NCBI GenBank assembly: GCA_973895155.1
Contig: OZ316899.1
Span: 2,666,001-2,730,000, forward strand
From: Marsupella aquatica
Lineage: Eukaryota; Marchantiophyta
Direction of reading: 5' to 3'
Length of the DNA stretch: 64,000 nucleotides
Below the pieces are notes generated by a model. It made no database searches. It saw only the letters and a program-made list of their open reading frames with translations, and was not told where the DNA came from. Position numbers and translations under genes: made by a program. Positions 22,964 through 34,898 of this stretch are shown piece by piece; position 1 is the stretch's first letter, and every line of letters begins with the position of its first letter.

Positions 22964-25900
22964 ATGGGAGAAGAGGGTGAAGACATGGAGATAGACATGG
23001 GGCTTGGAGAGTGGGGTGAAGAGGAAAGATTGGATATGGATGGAGATCCAGATGCAGGGGGCTCACAGAAAAATGCACCTGTGCAGGATGCACAGGGCCC
23101 TCATCAAGTGCCAGGTAGGTGGGCAGCCAGAGAGAAATCACATAATCCATACCCTAGAAGGAGCCAGAGTTATTGGCAAGGGACGCCTGATGATTATGAT
23201 GATGACTATGATGGAGCAGAAGATGGATGGGATGAATATGAACACCCAGAGCGTGGTAGAGACGGGTACAGAGGGCAATGGAAAGGCGAGGAGGATGATT
23301 GGACAAGTAAGTGCCTTGTGCTAGTGATTTTGTGATGGTAGTAGAGATTTAGCTCAATATGGACTTATCTGATGTCTAGCTAGGGCAAAGAGTTTATCTT
23401 ACAGGTCCATCAGTGTGGCATGTACCTGTTGGTATGCAGACTCTGATTGGGACAATCACAAAAACAACAAAGGCCATCCACGTTCAGATAGGAGGCAATC
23501 ATTCACAGGCGGGAGAAACGGCGCTAATTCATCAAGACAAAGCAATTGGACAGGTGGTCCAAAACCATCTATGCGCCAAGGGAGAGGTAACTTGGTCATT
23601 GCAGAATTGCTCTGAAGTCCAGTGTATATTTGGCAGCAAAATTTATGCTTCATACTTACCTAATGCATCCTGTAAATGTGCAGGGACTCCAGGGAGGTTT
23701 GGACAATGCAATCCAGGCCGTGGGGGGAGATCAGGCCGTGGAGGGACCCCAGGCCGTGGGGGGACACCAGGCCGTGGAGGGACACCTAGTAGCGCTTCAG
23801 GGAGTACCAAGGCAGGAGACAGTAACAAATTTGGTAAAGTAGAAGTGAATTCCGATGGTTGGATAACTCCCACATGTGATGGTAAGAACCGTTGGCATTC
23901 TGACCTAAGAGGAGAAGTATTGCGTTGGTTAGATTTGAGCATTACAGAGTTTAGGAGTCAGAACAAAGCTGATTGGGCTGCTATCTGCAAGGACATTCTT
24001 GAGCGGTGGGACTATGTTGGTAATGATGGTAAGGGCCTAGTTGAAGATTGCATATCAGATTATGCAATGAGGATTTTGAAACAAGAGAGGCATAGGTTGA
24101 AAAGGATGTGGATAGACAATGGTTCTAACAGGAGAATGCCACCACCCCCATCATTGGAACTGGATCAATGGACACGGTTAATCAAAGGGTTCATGTCGGA
24201 GGCAGGACAGAGCAAGAGTGAACTGATGTCAAATGCTTGAGGCAAAGTGAAACACCTTTTACAGGCTGGGAGAGGAAGTTATGCTCCAGTGAAAGAACAA
24301 TTGGTAAGGCAGTGCCATGCCTGATAGTAAGCCTCAAACTTATCATCTTGCTACCATTATTACATTTTCATTGACAATCAACACTTGGTTTCATTCATAT
24401 GTATGTTGATGTGGACTGCAGAAGAAATTGACAGGTGAAGAACCATCAGCACAAGAAGTGAGAGAGGAGTTCATGAAACAAAGGAGTGAGGTGACAAGTG
24501 TGACTTCCAAACAGGTGATTATGTTGTAATTATGTATGTTCTGTGACTATTTGGCCTTGAGCATCAGAAAGAAATGTAATAGGAAGTAAGCAACCAGTTC
24601 TTGGGGACAGTTATTTGAGATATGTAAGCTGTGTTATGACAGGGAACTGTTACAACTCTCACACAGATGTGTGAACTGTTGAAGTCATTAGAGTGTGGAC
24701 TCCCTCGAGTGGAAACAAAATTGGCTGATCGTTTGGATATTGTGGAGGCATCTGTGGCAAACCTTCTTGCATCAGTGGAATCTAATTTCAAGCTTGTGAT
24801 TGAAAAATTGGGTGGTTCCCAACCAAACAATGAGGGCAACATTTTACAAAGTGTGCCCTTGTTAACAAAAAAGGGAATTGACAAATCTAACACAGGTATG
24901 GAAATGACACCGGCCCATTGTTCGTTGTGTCCTATGTTCAATGTTAGAAGTAAGTTTTCATGAATTGAGTGAATGGTTTGAATGCAAGAAGAGTGGAGGC
25001 AAAGAAGGGCCCTCTAATCAGTAAGCAGAAGGGCAAGAAGGTTGCTGAGATAGGTAACCTGCTATGATCCAGTATGAATCATTTGATAAGTGCATGGAGT
25101 TTGCGAAGCTTAAGCAGGTTGGAGGTAATCTTTTCTGTAAGAACTGGTTGGATCAACTGGGATCTGAAGTGATATCATGATTGATGTATCAGGTGATTCA
25201 AAGAGCAATAATGAAAAAGATGTGCCCAGTGCCTCAGTGACCATAGCGCAAGAGTTATCAGGTAAGCTGATGCTTTAAATTCCTCTATATGAATGTTGAG
25301 AAACAATTCAGTGGTTAATAGATTCAACCTGAATATTGTGGTGTGTAAATTGATCAGCAGAAGCAGACATGGAGGATCTGGCAATGGCAAAGAAGGGGAA
25401 GAAGGCTGTTCATAATGGTAAGGAGATAGTGACAACTTTGTGGTTGGTGACATGTACATTTTAGCACATGTGATGAGTGATTGACTTATGTTGGACATGA
25501 CATTGAATTGTAGTTGATGCAGAGCTGACAGACTCTCAACCAAGTGGGAGCAGGGTGAAGCGACGTTGAAACTTGGGAGCAACATTGGATGCAAGTAAGA
25601 TTGTAGATGCTTCAATTGAAGCAAGTACAATGTTGGCAGATACTGAGATGATGTTGCAGGGAAATCCTGCTACACAATTGGAAGTGTCAAATATGGATGC
25701 AGATTCTTTGAAGAAGAGTGTAGCCAATTCTCGATCACCAGCACAAAACACTCGTGCCAAAGTCATGACTCGCAACCAAGGTATGAATAATGTCATGTAT
25801 AAGCCACCCAAGAAAGCCAAGAAAAACAGCCAGGGTAAGGTGGAGGTGATAGCCACAACAGAGCCAGTCCATAATCTTCTATCATGGGAGGATGACTCAC

Positions 25901-26118
25901 AGGTATGTGTGGGTATAGGCATTTTGCGACCGGATCATGCTAAATTCCACGGCAAAGTGGTCCCGGATGACCATGTAGTAGTGTTGTTGAATACATTGAT
26001 TGTAGTTGATTGTAATTTGTCATTTCCGAATAGAGACGATGATCCACCTCAGGAAATAATTGCAGATGCAGTAGGATCTCTTGTGCTCTGGCCATCAGAG
26101 TGTGTTAGTCTGCAGTGA
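22964..26118 (+). pseudogene. Inner CACTA TNP1-like accessory gene (many exons)
   Basis: Begins with acidic and Arg-rich exons (22964-23310), then an exon at 23415-23587 spliced to 23684, whose start is four RGGTPGRGG-like repeats. The core (23850-24290) is W.......RWDYVGNDGKG...CISDYAMRILKQERHRLKRMW and a conserved N-R..-K..H...GRGSYA block, as in plant En/Spm TNP1/Ptta proteins. The Arg of this block is a TGA at 24238-24240. Later exons (24420-25040) are coiled-coil-like. The last exon (25580-26118) ends in a DUF8039-like domain (CVGIGILRPDHAKFHGKVV...AVGSLVLWPSE). It probably binds the subterminal repeats. Exon borders in the middle are approximate. Confidence 0.75.
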
Positions 26119-26299
26119 CTGAATGCAAGTGTAGTTAGAATCAAGTGTATTGTGTCACATTTTGACATTGCCTTGGAAAGATCCAAGAAATATCTGTACC
26201 AATTTTTCCATTTGGTAAAGAGGATGAAGGAGCCGTTGTGTGTGACATTGATATTTCTGAATTCTGTATGTATGAAACAAGTGATTGATGTCAAACTAT

Positions 26300-26590
26300 G
26301 GCTCTATGGTGATTGTCTATGATACTTGAATCTGTTTTGTATCATTTCAGTATTAGTGTGTATGGTATAGAGGAATACTTTGTGACCTTCTTTGTAGTCT
26401 ATGATGTTTGAATCTGTGAATTCATATTAGTGTACATGGTATAGAAGATGGCTTTCTGAAACTCTGTGTTCTAATGTTAACATGATGAATGGTGAGCTTA
26501 TAGAGTGAGTTCATTCCAAGTACACAATAAAACATGAATGGAATGTGTGATTTGTGCACAAGAGTGAGTTCATTCCAAGTAGTATAGTGG
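26300..26590. repeat. Direct repeats in the 3' region of the inner CACTA
   Basis: A roughly 55-base unit (tctatgat.. tgaatctgt .. attagtgt..atggtatagaagaga-like) is present at about 26316 and 26398. 'gagtgagttcattccaagta' is present twice, at about 26503 and 26563. No gene. Confidence 0.6.
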
Positions 26591-26979
26591 GGTCTTCATC
26601 ACTCATATCCAGTTGACATGAAAAACTTATACATACCCCACAAAGTGTTTACTTTAGTCATTTTATAAACCCACAAAGTATATTTAAAGACTACCCTCCA
26701 TAACCTTTTTAGTCGTTCCCAACGACTCACCATCGCAGCCTATAAAAGACTGAAAACGACTCACCAAAGCTACCCACACAAAGACTACAATAGACTGAAC
26801 ATCTAGTCTATTAAACGACTTACAAACCAGTTCTATAAAGGACTCAGTTGATTATAGTAACAAAACATACGACTCGCAGTCATAAAAAGGACTGGAGTCC
26901 TTCCCAGTCGTTTCCAAGTCATATACGGTACTGAATAGTTGTTTAATGGGGTCTAAATACCCCCCAGTTTCTACTAGTG
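26591..26979. repeat. Right TIR and subterminal repeats of the inner CACTA
   Basis: Repeated 'cgactcacca', 'aaagact(a)' and 'tataaa(a)gact' motifs in both orientations lead up to the terminal CTACTAGTG at 26979. They mirror the left set at 8614-8900. Confidence 0.7.
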
Positions 26980-26982
26980 ACA

Positions 26983-29118
26983 GACATATGTACAACAATC
27001 ATCTCGTGCTGCAAAGAAGCAATGGGAAGAGAACACAAGTGAGCGTTGCAAGTTGGGCATGAAGAAAGTTGCAATCACTGTATATTACTTGTGAAAGATC
27101 ATGTTTGTGATTTATTGTTTGTCCTCTGTTATATTGTTTTCTTATGATGCATTGTGTGCAGATTTGGGACAATGATGTTGATCCTAGTGATCCATATTGG
27201 GCATGTTGGGGAGATGATCTTCGTGCTATGTGTATGGGTAAACTGAATCCTTCTATCCGTGAGATTAAGAAGCAAGACTCAGGGGTTCTTCTTCATGTTT
27301 ATGCTGTGTTGGAGAATAATTGGGACTATCTACAGGGGATTCTGTCAATGAAGAAGTTCAGGTCTCATTGTTCAGCAGTAATGAAAGTACAACGAGCAAG
27401 ACTCCACAAACATTTTCAGGAAGGTGGGAGACGCATGGACAAGAAGCCCCCTGAGAATGTGAAACCTGAACATTGGAAGGCATTGTGTGAGTGGTGGCTG
27501 TCTCCAAAAGGGATGTCTAGCATTGACAAGATGAAGTATGCAAGATCTAAAGTCATTAATCCATCAAGGGTTGGACAAGGTGGCTACTGTGGGAAGGAGT
27601 CTGACTTTGTAAGTATACAAGATTCATTTACAATTATTATGAATGTTTGTAAACAACAAGTAGGCTTACAGCATGTGTCTTCCTCTGTTTTAGCAATTGG
27701 TATGCAAAGAAGCAAGAAGTTTCATTCTGATATGTTTTGTTTGGTTTCATTGTTCAGAAGAGAAAAAGAGGGAAAATCCACCTCTGTCAGAGCTACATTC
27801 TAGAGATGATATAATTAATCCATCAAGTGTGAGATCTGTCATAGGACAGGCCACACCATCTCATCGGAGAGGCAGAAAGTCAATTGTGAGTATAGTTCAC
27901 AAGCCCAATTTGTGATTTCCAAATTGCCAGTTAAGTCTATGTGATATCCACTAACTTTTGTATGATTGGTGAATGGTTGCAGACACCAATTTCCAAGGCT
28001 ATGATGGGAGACGATGGTTATCTTATGTTGACTAAAATTGTGGATGCAATAAATATTGGGATAAGTACTGGGATGAGTGTTGGGTTTGACAAAATAGTAA
28101 TAGTTTTGGCAAAACAGAACTAGAGTGAAGATGTGGAAGAAACCAAATCTGTCCCAGTTGGGTCAGGACCGTCTTCAATGCCCTCACGAATGAGTTCAGT
28201 TCTGAAAAGTCAATCGGGCCTGAAAAGTCATTCAGGCCGTAGTACTTCAGCTATGAAACTAGACTTTTTGGTGGACTTGACCAAAGAAGGTATGTTCTTT
28301 ACAGAGGACAATTAAAGTAGTGTAATGCATGCATGACTTGGATTAGTGAATGTTTTCTAATGTCTTGAAATGTTTATGGGCAGTTGAAGATGATCAGGGG
28401 ATTGATGTCAATGCTGATGCGAAATACAATACTGTTGACCCAATGATTGTGAAACAAGAGATCAATGAAGAAACAGAGGTGGTATACAGTTTGCCTGCAC
28501 AGCATGATCAAGCAGGCAAAGTAAGTGGTGATTATTCATATGTTCATTATCCCATGAATTTGTAATGTGAACCTAGTAGGGCATGGTTATGTAAGTTGTC
28601 TCACCCTAATCTGTTTTGCAGAAGATAATTGAAGCCGTGACACCTGAAGCTATTTGTACAAAGTCATCTGAAGAAGTCATGCTTGCAGAGTTTCCAAAGT
28701 CGGTACCTTCACCCTTTGTCTTGAAGGTGAGCAAAAGTAAATTATTGCTTTCAATACATGTCTTATTCATTTATTTCCTGTAACTTGTCATTAACAACCT
28801 AATGAAATGATTGTATGAGTCTAATGAAATGGCTGTGTTATCTTGTTGATGTGTGCAAAATAGTTTAAAGTAGGAGACATGGTGAAATTGAAGTCACCAG
28901 TGGATCAGCAGGTGATTGCTATTGCAAAAATTGATGGAGTATGTGGAGTTGATCGATATTATGACAGCCTAGTTCCGATTGGCTTCTTGATTGTCAAAGC
29001 TGTTTCTATTTTGAATGGAGATGCACCTCTCCAAGAAAAACACCCAGAAGGCTTGGTAGCCCTCAAACATGTGAAGGGGCACCCATTTTTGTGGAGACAG
29101 AAGTTAACGAGGAAGTAG
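26983..29118 (+). pseudogene. Outer CACTA TNP1-like gene, 3' exons
   Basis: Continues the frame interrupted at 8613. The exon at about 27161-27610 encodes the En/Spm-type core: W.ND.DPSDPYWACWGDD, NWDYLQG, HCSAVMKVQRARLHKHFQEGGRR and CEWWLSPKGMSSIDKMKYARSKVINPSRVGQGGYCGKESDF. This is the region where the inner CACTA copy has its nonsense codon. Short exons with basic and acidic sequence follow (27790-28740). The last exon (about 28865-29118) has a DUF8039-like domain: VKLKSPVDQQVIAIAKIDG and GLVALKHVKGHPFLW. The order matches the inner CACTA gene. Function inferred: DNA-binding accessory protein for transposition. Confidence 0.7.
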
Positions 29119-29301
29119 GATTTGGTAATTGAGTAGTGCTTGCAATAGAGAATCCATGTGCTTGAAGAAGTGTATGGGTTCCTATAGGTAGCATGGATAC
29201 TATTGTGCAACTATAACTCTCAGTTTTTGGATTCCCAGATGTGGATCACTCTGGAATTTTGTTGGTGTTTGAAATGATGATTTACTAAGTTGTATCATGT
29301 G

Positions 29302-30448
29302 GTGGATTGCATGATCGAGGACTACCATTTCTCTCCTTTTTCTCCACAAAAAGGACTTGAGTCCTTGCCATTTTGCATTAAATGTGCAACATATCCCTCA
29401 ATGGCCAAGATTGAGGATACGTATATCAAAGGCTAGATTTGAACTAGTGAACTGATTCCATTAAATGAACTTTTTTGGATTTAGTAGGACCCTAGTAAAG
29501 CTTGCACTTGTATCCTCATATAGAGTACTTATGATGTGTTTAATGTCCTCAAGGCGAGTAGCCGTCGTTTACTTTTCAAAAAAAGGACTCGGAAGTCTTG
29601 GAAACCTACAATAAATGTCCTTGCAATCCCCGCCGGCCAGGACATTTTGAAAACAAGGACTCCAAGTCCTTCCAACTTTGGCGCGATAGTCTCAACAGTA
29701 GTAAGGACTCGAGGACAAAGGGGTATTATTGAGAGTTTTATGCCTGAGCTATCAAATTTTACGAAGTGTTTCATGGTGGACACCAAGCAGCTTGAGGTCC
29801 ATAGCCAAAATCAGTAGTGTTTGAGTGTTGGGGCAGGAAGAGAGAGCGACGAGAAATTGCAAACAAGTAGGTATTTTGCTGCACATTGCAAGATTGTCCA
29901 TGTCGGCCCGGCCCATTCAAACCATTGAGATAATTACAGCCCGAGAGCTCTTGTCGTAGTAGAGTTTATTGGCAACAAAGGGAAGCTAGTGGAGGATGGC
30001 CAACTTACTTCCAGAAGCAATTTCATTGTTTTTTTCACATCTGAGCACTTTGACGGGTCGCTGACATAGGTTTGGTTTGCACATGATCAAACTCTCAAAA
30101 ATGATGGCTAGCATTCTTTTGATTCCTTAGCTGACTTTTTGATAGACCGTTGTATGTACCCCTATCTGTTCGCGTGCTATTAACACGGGATTATCCGTCA
30201 GCTGCATTGGTTGGAGTAATGCAACCTTCTAATTCCGTTGTGTAATGCAGGTAGGCCGAGCGGGCGGTTTGTTTGAAGCCAGCGGAGGAAATTTTACCAG
30301 AGTCATTGGTGATTGAATCCAACCAACATCCATTTTCAATCCACAGAAGTCCTGAGGTAATAATGTAGGTGTTGGCTCGATACGCTTGCTTATACTTTGA
30401 GTTTTCGCCACAACTTTCCTCTGTACTAGCGTATTTTTGAATGCCGTC
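29302..30448. other. Left TIR, palindromes and 5' region of element X
   Basis: Holds the TIR, the perfect palindrome AAGGACTTGAGTCCTT at 29351-29366, and imperfect copies near 29583-29599, 29655-29671 and 29701-29715. The frame at 29536-29817 runs through these repeats and is not a gene. The rest shows nothing recognisable and presumably holds the promoter of the accessory gene. Confidence 0.6.
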
Positions 30449-32949
30449 ATGGATGCCTCAACTGATAATCCAAAAGCTCCTAGAACTTCTACTCTTGAGC
30501 TAGGAGAAATGGAGATAGTTACAGTCCCAGACCCTATTCTCCCTCGTAGCAGCAGAGTCTGGTCCACTAGCAAACCAACCACGTATGCCTCCCAAGCTAC
30601 AGATCGTGCTTCTCCCAACTCTCCAACTCTTGTAGAGAGTATCAAAACTGCAAAACCAAAGACTAAGGTGGAGCCGCCTCTAAAGCCATGGGATCCTAAA
30701 GATTATGTGAAGGACGCAAAGTATTTCCATGTCACATTTGGTCTTCCAAATGAAGGTGTTAATCCTCATAAGATCAAAGACATTTCCAAGGAGCAATTGG
30801 CCGAAGTGTTTGGAGAGAAAGACAGGAATGGGTATAAGTTGAGTCTTTGTGTGGGCCTCCCAATTGAGGAGGTTTTGCAGCTATCCCAAGTTGTGGATGG
30901 TTATGATGCACCAGTGAATGGATATATTCTTGTCTTTCACTTTCATCAAAGGGGCATATGCAGAAAGGATCCAAAGGCGAAAGGTGGACTGGTGTGTGTA
31001 TGCGGTGTCCAAGCTGAAGGGGCAAATTGCCCAATGGGAGCGAGATGGCAAGGGTAAGCCAGATGGGCCTCCTTGCGTTAGGAGGTTGCGTCTGTATTCG
31101 CCACCAGTGCCTCAGGAATTTAGTGAAGATACTCAGAATCGGGTTAGGAAAAAGATTTGTATCAAGCATCGAGCGCCAGGGGACAAAGCTCATCCGGGGA
31201 CAGCCGATTCAGGAGCGGATTTTGGTAGCAAGGGAAGTGCACACAAGAGCGCACATCCCAAACCATTGGAGGCTGCCCTTTCTGCCCCCGCAACAATGCT
31301 TCTCCCTGCCAAGCCTATTTATCCTGTTGTCCCTATAGTGCCAAGAAGTCTTTTGCTTGCTATTCTGGATGGGCAAATAGTCACGATCAAATGCAGTCTT
31401 AGAGACACCCATGAGAGCATCAGTAAGGCTCAGAAGACTATGCAAGACTTGGAGGCAGCAAACGAGGATCATCCAAGACTCAGCTCTGGTCTGGTGGACC
31501 AACTTCAGAAACTACAGCAAGAATTGCAAGATGTGAGAATCAAAGTGAAGGCCGCAGACACCTTGTATGATGACATGTCAACGGAAATAGAGCTTGAGAA
31601 GCTCAAGGGAGAGCAAGATGAGGAGGTACAATGTCAGACCGTATATATACCTGTCCTGTGTCCATCAAACGATCTGTAGGCTGGATATATATGTTTAGTT
31701 GAGATGTTGGATTCAATTTAGCAGGATGAGACATTGATGCATTGACGATGAGCTGCAAATAATGTTGTCGTGTGCATATCTTTTTTGGGGTGGGCAGGAA
31801 AGCTATGTTGTTATCCTACAACAGAAGTTGGAGGAGGGTAACAAGGCCATGGAGGCTTTGAAGGAATTTGAGTCATTTATCCTAAAGGGGATGGCTACAT
31901 TTGAGAAGCTCATTGAGACCGGGAAGAAGCGCTTTGAACAGTTACCACACAAGGTGTCTCGTTTGAAAGTTGTGGAATCACAGTTGGAAGGACATGTGAA
32001 GCGTTTGGAGTTGGCTGCAGCAGCTCAAAAGGCTGAATTGTCCATTTTGGAGCCTGTGTTGTCCAATCCATGTCCAGCATTGCAGCCTCGATTTGTTCCC
32101 ACATCAACTACGATAGTGGGAACTGAAGTGTTTGTGAGTAATTGTCCAGTTTGTTGCCACGGGTATCATTGTTTCAATTGGGTTCCAGCAAGTTGTGGCC
32201 ACGCCTATCATCCGCATTGTTTATTTACCTTGTTGGGGGATAAAACAAGGACAAGTTGTTGCTTTGCTTGTGGGGAACCCTTTTGTGAAGATTGGATTCG
32301 AAGTTGGGGTCTTCCAAAGAGAGCGGTAGACAAGCTACCGTCAGGTGAAGGCTCCTATATTCAGGATTTGAAGGCAACATGTGGGGCTAACAGTGCCCAG
32401 TTGGGCACACGTCATCACCTTTTGCAACAGATGCAGTCCACGCAAGTAGTGGTATGTGTATAACCAGACTAGGCCTGCAGGTCATGTTTAGGTAGTTGGA
32501 CAGTTTGAGTTTTTAGTTGGGCCATTAAGTGAATGTCGTCATTGTGTGTGCAGGAACAAGCCGAGGTCCAAGCAATAGTGTTGTTGAACAATGTGGACCA
32601 CACTAGTGTGGTGCATGAACAGGGTGCCCCTGTGGATGAGTCTCCTGAAATGTCAATGTTCAATTCCACAGCAGCCATCACACTGCATGTGAGGAAGAAA
32701 CAGAAGCAAGAGAGTGAAGTAGCTAGCAAGGTGACCAGTACCCCATTGACACCTCTTGAGCTTGGCACCTTGCCCTTCACTCCTGAGTCTCTCTCTCATG
32801 TTTCATTCAGGCAATTGTTGAACCTCGTTCAAACTGCAGCAGGAGAAACATCTCCTCCACAGTCCAGGAGTGCAATCCAATCCCAAGTTGTTCCTCCCAC
32901 GTCATCAAACTCCAGGAAAAGATTGCAACTTCTTGTGAGAGACCCGTAG
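30449..32949 (+). pseudogene. Element X accessory protein: coiled coil plus RING-like zinc domain
   Basis: ATG at 30449. Exon 1 runs to 31625 and contains one frame change between about 30930 and 30970, which overlapping open frames bridge. Exon 2 (31798-32451) and exon 3 (32554-32949) join by GT-AG; the exon 1-2 join is in phase 0. The N-terminal region of about 200 residues is unknown. A coiled coil follows (about 31400-31620 and 31800-32030). Then comes a RING-like cluster, CPVCCHGYHCFNW..ASCGHAYHPHCL...CCFACG (32146-32276), and a Ser/Pro-rich tail. RING domains usually act as ubiquitin E3 ligases, but this spacing is atypical. The gene converges with the X transposase gene, so I take it as the second gene of the element. 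Confidence 0.55.
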
Positions 32950-33169
32950 CAAAAGGAAGAAGGTTTTTCTCTGGGTGCTGTAAACTGAATAATATAGAAA
33001 ATCGTTTTATGTGCAGCAAACTAAATCAGGGCGGAAAACAAGAGCCACTACTGTGAACTAGTTGTAGAGATCAAGCAGGTAACTATGGGCTTCCTACCTT
33101 GTGATTTTCTTTTGTCCTTTATTTGTTTGCCTTTGGTTGTCATTATGGTTTGTCACACTAGCAGGACTC

Positions 33170-33510
33170 AGACAACAAGGGCCAAGGAGTTCAAGTCCTT
33201 CTTAAGGACTTTCAGTTCTCGCTTGAGCACTTGAAGTCCTTATTGGAGTCATGGGGCAAGGACTGGGAGTCCTTCGGCCATGACTAGGACTTGGAGTCCT
33301 TGGGCAGAGCCCTTGGGAAAGGACTAGTAGTCATTGGGAAAGGACCGGAGTCCTTGGGCAAGGACACTTAGTCCATCGACAAGAACACTGAGTCCTTGGC
33401 TAAGTCCTTTGGTAAGGACTCTAAGGATTTACCAAGGACTTGGAGTGAGGAAGGACTTGAAGTCCTTGGGAAATCCTTGCAAAAGTCTGTGGAGTGAGAA
33501 AGTGCAAGAG
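33170..33510. repeat. Element X palindrome cluster
   Basis: About ten alternating 'aaggact' and 'agtcctt' half-sites, including AAGGACT-ggg-AGTCCTT at 33258-33274. Probably an intron or spacer downstream of the accessory gene. The ORF at 33334-33543 is a translation of these repeats. Confidence 0.75.
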
Positions 33511-33581
33511 TCTTTGGTTAGTTTGTTTGATTCACATTGTTGAATTCTTGATTTTGAGAATGAGGTGCTTCAGTTTTGCAG

Positions 33582-33947
33582 ATGGAGAAGCTTAGCCTAT
33601 ATGATACTCTCCATGAGGTCAGGATTGATCAGATATGGGGTCTATGTGCTGGAGCCTTTACTTATGAAGGCTGTGGGGGAGTTTTGAGTGACGGCCATCC
33701 CTGCACCTTGGGAAAGCACAAACGGAGGTTGAGAATGCAGAATCCTGAGTCACCTTTAGGTCCTCGATCACGCAACAGACTCCAGCACTCTTGTTCTAGG
33801 GATGGGGAAGGAACATATATGTACTGTTTTGCTGTGCAGGTTGGCAATGTGGTGCTTCAAGTGAATGAAGCTAATGGTCTGCAGTTGATGGGGATCTCGG
33901 GCTTTACTTTGAACTACTGGCAAAGTGCGTTATTATGGTTTATGTGA
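33582..33947 (+). CDS. Unrecognised ORF of element X, possible last exon of the accessory gene
   Basis: Starts with ATG directly after a cag acceptor-like sequence (MEKLSLYDTLHEVRIDQIWG). It has Cys and His residues in the middle and a hydrophobic C-terminus. It could be an alternative final exon of the accessory gene, because the palindrome cluster before it looks intronic. No domain recognised. Confidence 0.3.
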   Translation: MEKLSLYDTLHEVRIDQIWGLCAGAFTYEGCGGVLSDGHPCTLGKHKRRLRMQNPESPLGPRSRNRLQHSCSRDGEGTYMYCFAVQVGNVVLQVNEANGLQLMGISGFTLNYWQSALLWFM

Positions 33948-34898
33948 TTTTTTTCTATTGTTCTTTAGTCATGGCGAGCAACAGAACCATGCGGGTGTCC
34001 CCAAAGAAATCAAAATTATTGCCCCGCCGGTGAAATATTGAATATGTAATATTGAGTACATGCAAAAATGATAATTTAACTCTCTCAATTGAGAGACAAA
34101 GTGCCTCAAAACCAATAAAACTCCCACTGGGATAGACATTCAATATTGTCCTAGTAAAGCCCCTTCAGGGTCGGACGAGTAGAATGGGAAACCATGGAAA
34201 GAACCTGAAGACATCAAGTATTTAGGTGACAAGGAATCTGTTCATGGATATGGATGGATTTAGGGTTTGTGCTACGTAAGCACTTTTCTGCAATTTTATA
34301 GAGGCACTTTAGCTACTCAGAAAAAGTCTTGAAAATTGTTAGCATAGAGATTGTAGATAGTAGAAGCAACGGCTTAAGATTCACCACTTTTGGAGTTTAT
34401 GATTGAAGTGAAAAATAGTCAAAGATGATAGATTTGTATGTTTTGTCAAAAAAGTATAATGACACTTAGTCATTCCGACACTTTTGAGGGACACTACCAT
34501 TACAACAGTACTTACACAATGTTACTGGTTCTGCCTAACGGGTTGTGACCAACCATTGTTGATGCTAAAATGAAATGAAGGTGAAAAATAAGTCAATGCG
34601 CGCCTTACATTAAATCTCTGAACAATTTTACAGTTCCATAAAAACCAGCCTCGCCTACGAGACAGAATTCTTGGAAATCTTCATGTAAGACAAAACTAGC
34701 CTCACCTACGAGACTGAAACTTTGGATATCCTCATCACACACATCCAAAACCTACAGAACCTACACCTGCAGCGAGTCTTACAGAACCTACACCTACAGC
34801 GAGTCATAAATGGCTTCTATAGTGTCTGAGTCTAGTGTGTAAAATCTAGCACCTCGTCCCTTGCCTCCCTTGGGCACGTCACATGGTGTCAAACCAAA
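33948..34898. other. Non-coding region between the two converging X genes
   Basis: No gene. It has two short direct repeats: 'cctacgagac.ga' at about 34656 and 34705, and 'acagaacctacacct(a/g)cagcgagtc' at about 34756 and 34782. Confidence 0.5.

Larger units (their letters stand above)
8614..26979 (+). mobile_element. Inner CACTA element, complete with both termini and TSD
   Basis: The left end at 8614 starts CACTAGTAGAAACCGGGG. The right end at 26979 reads, in reverse complement, CACTAGTAGAAACTGGGG. It is flanked on both sides by ACA (8611-8613 and 26980-26982), the 3-bp target duplication typical of CACTA elements. It is 18,366 bp long and carries TNP2, a TNP1-like gene and four cargo ORFs, all on the plus strand. 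Every main gene has stops, so this copy is non-autonomous now. It is inserted in a coding exon of the outer CACTA. Confidence 0.93.
6571..29295 (+). mobile_element. Outer CACTA element, 5'-truncated, interrupted by the inner CACTA
   Basis: Left part (6571-8613): C-terminal end of a TNP2 gene and the first exons of a TNP1-like gene. Right part (26980-29295): the rest of the TNP1-like gene. If 8614-26979 and one ACA copy are removed, the frame runs straight through the junction (DLDDGIVIERSEQ followed by TYVQQSSRAAKK). This proves the two parts were one gene. Most of TNP2 and the left TIR are missing. The right end is cut by element X at 29302, and any remainder would lie after 52480, where I recognise no CACTA terminus. 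Confidence 0.75.

Noticed and set aside
23643-23942. Antisense ORF with GVPPRPGVPPRP repeats
   Set aside because: Reverse reading of the Gly/Arg repeat exon of the TNP1-like gene.
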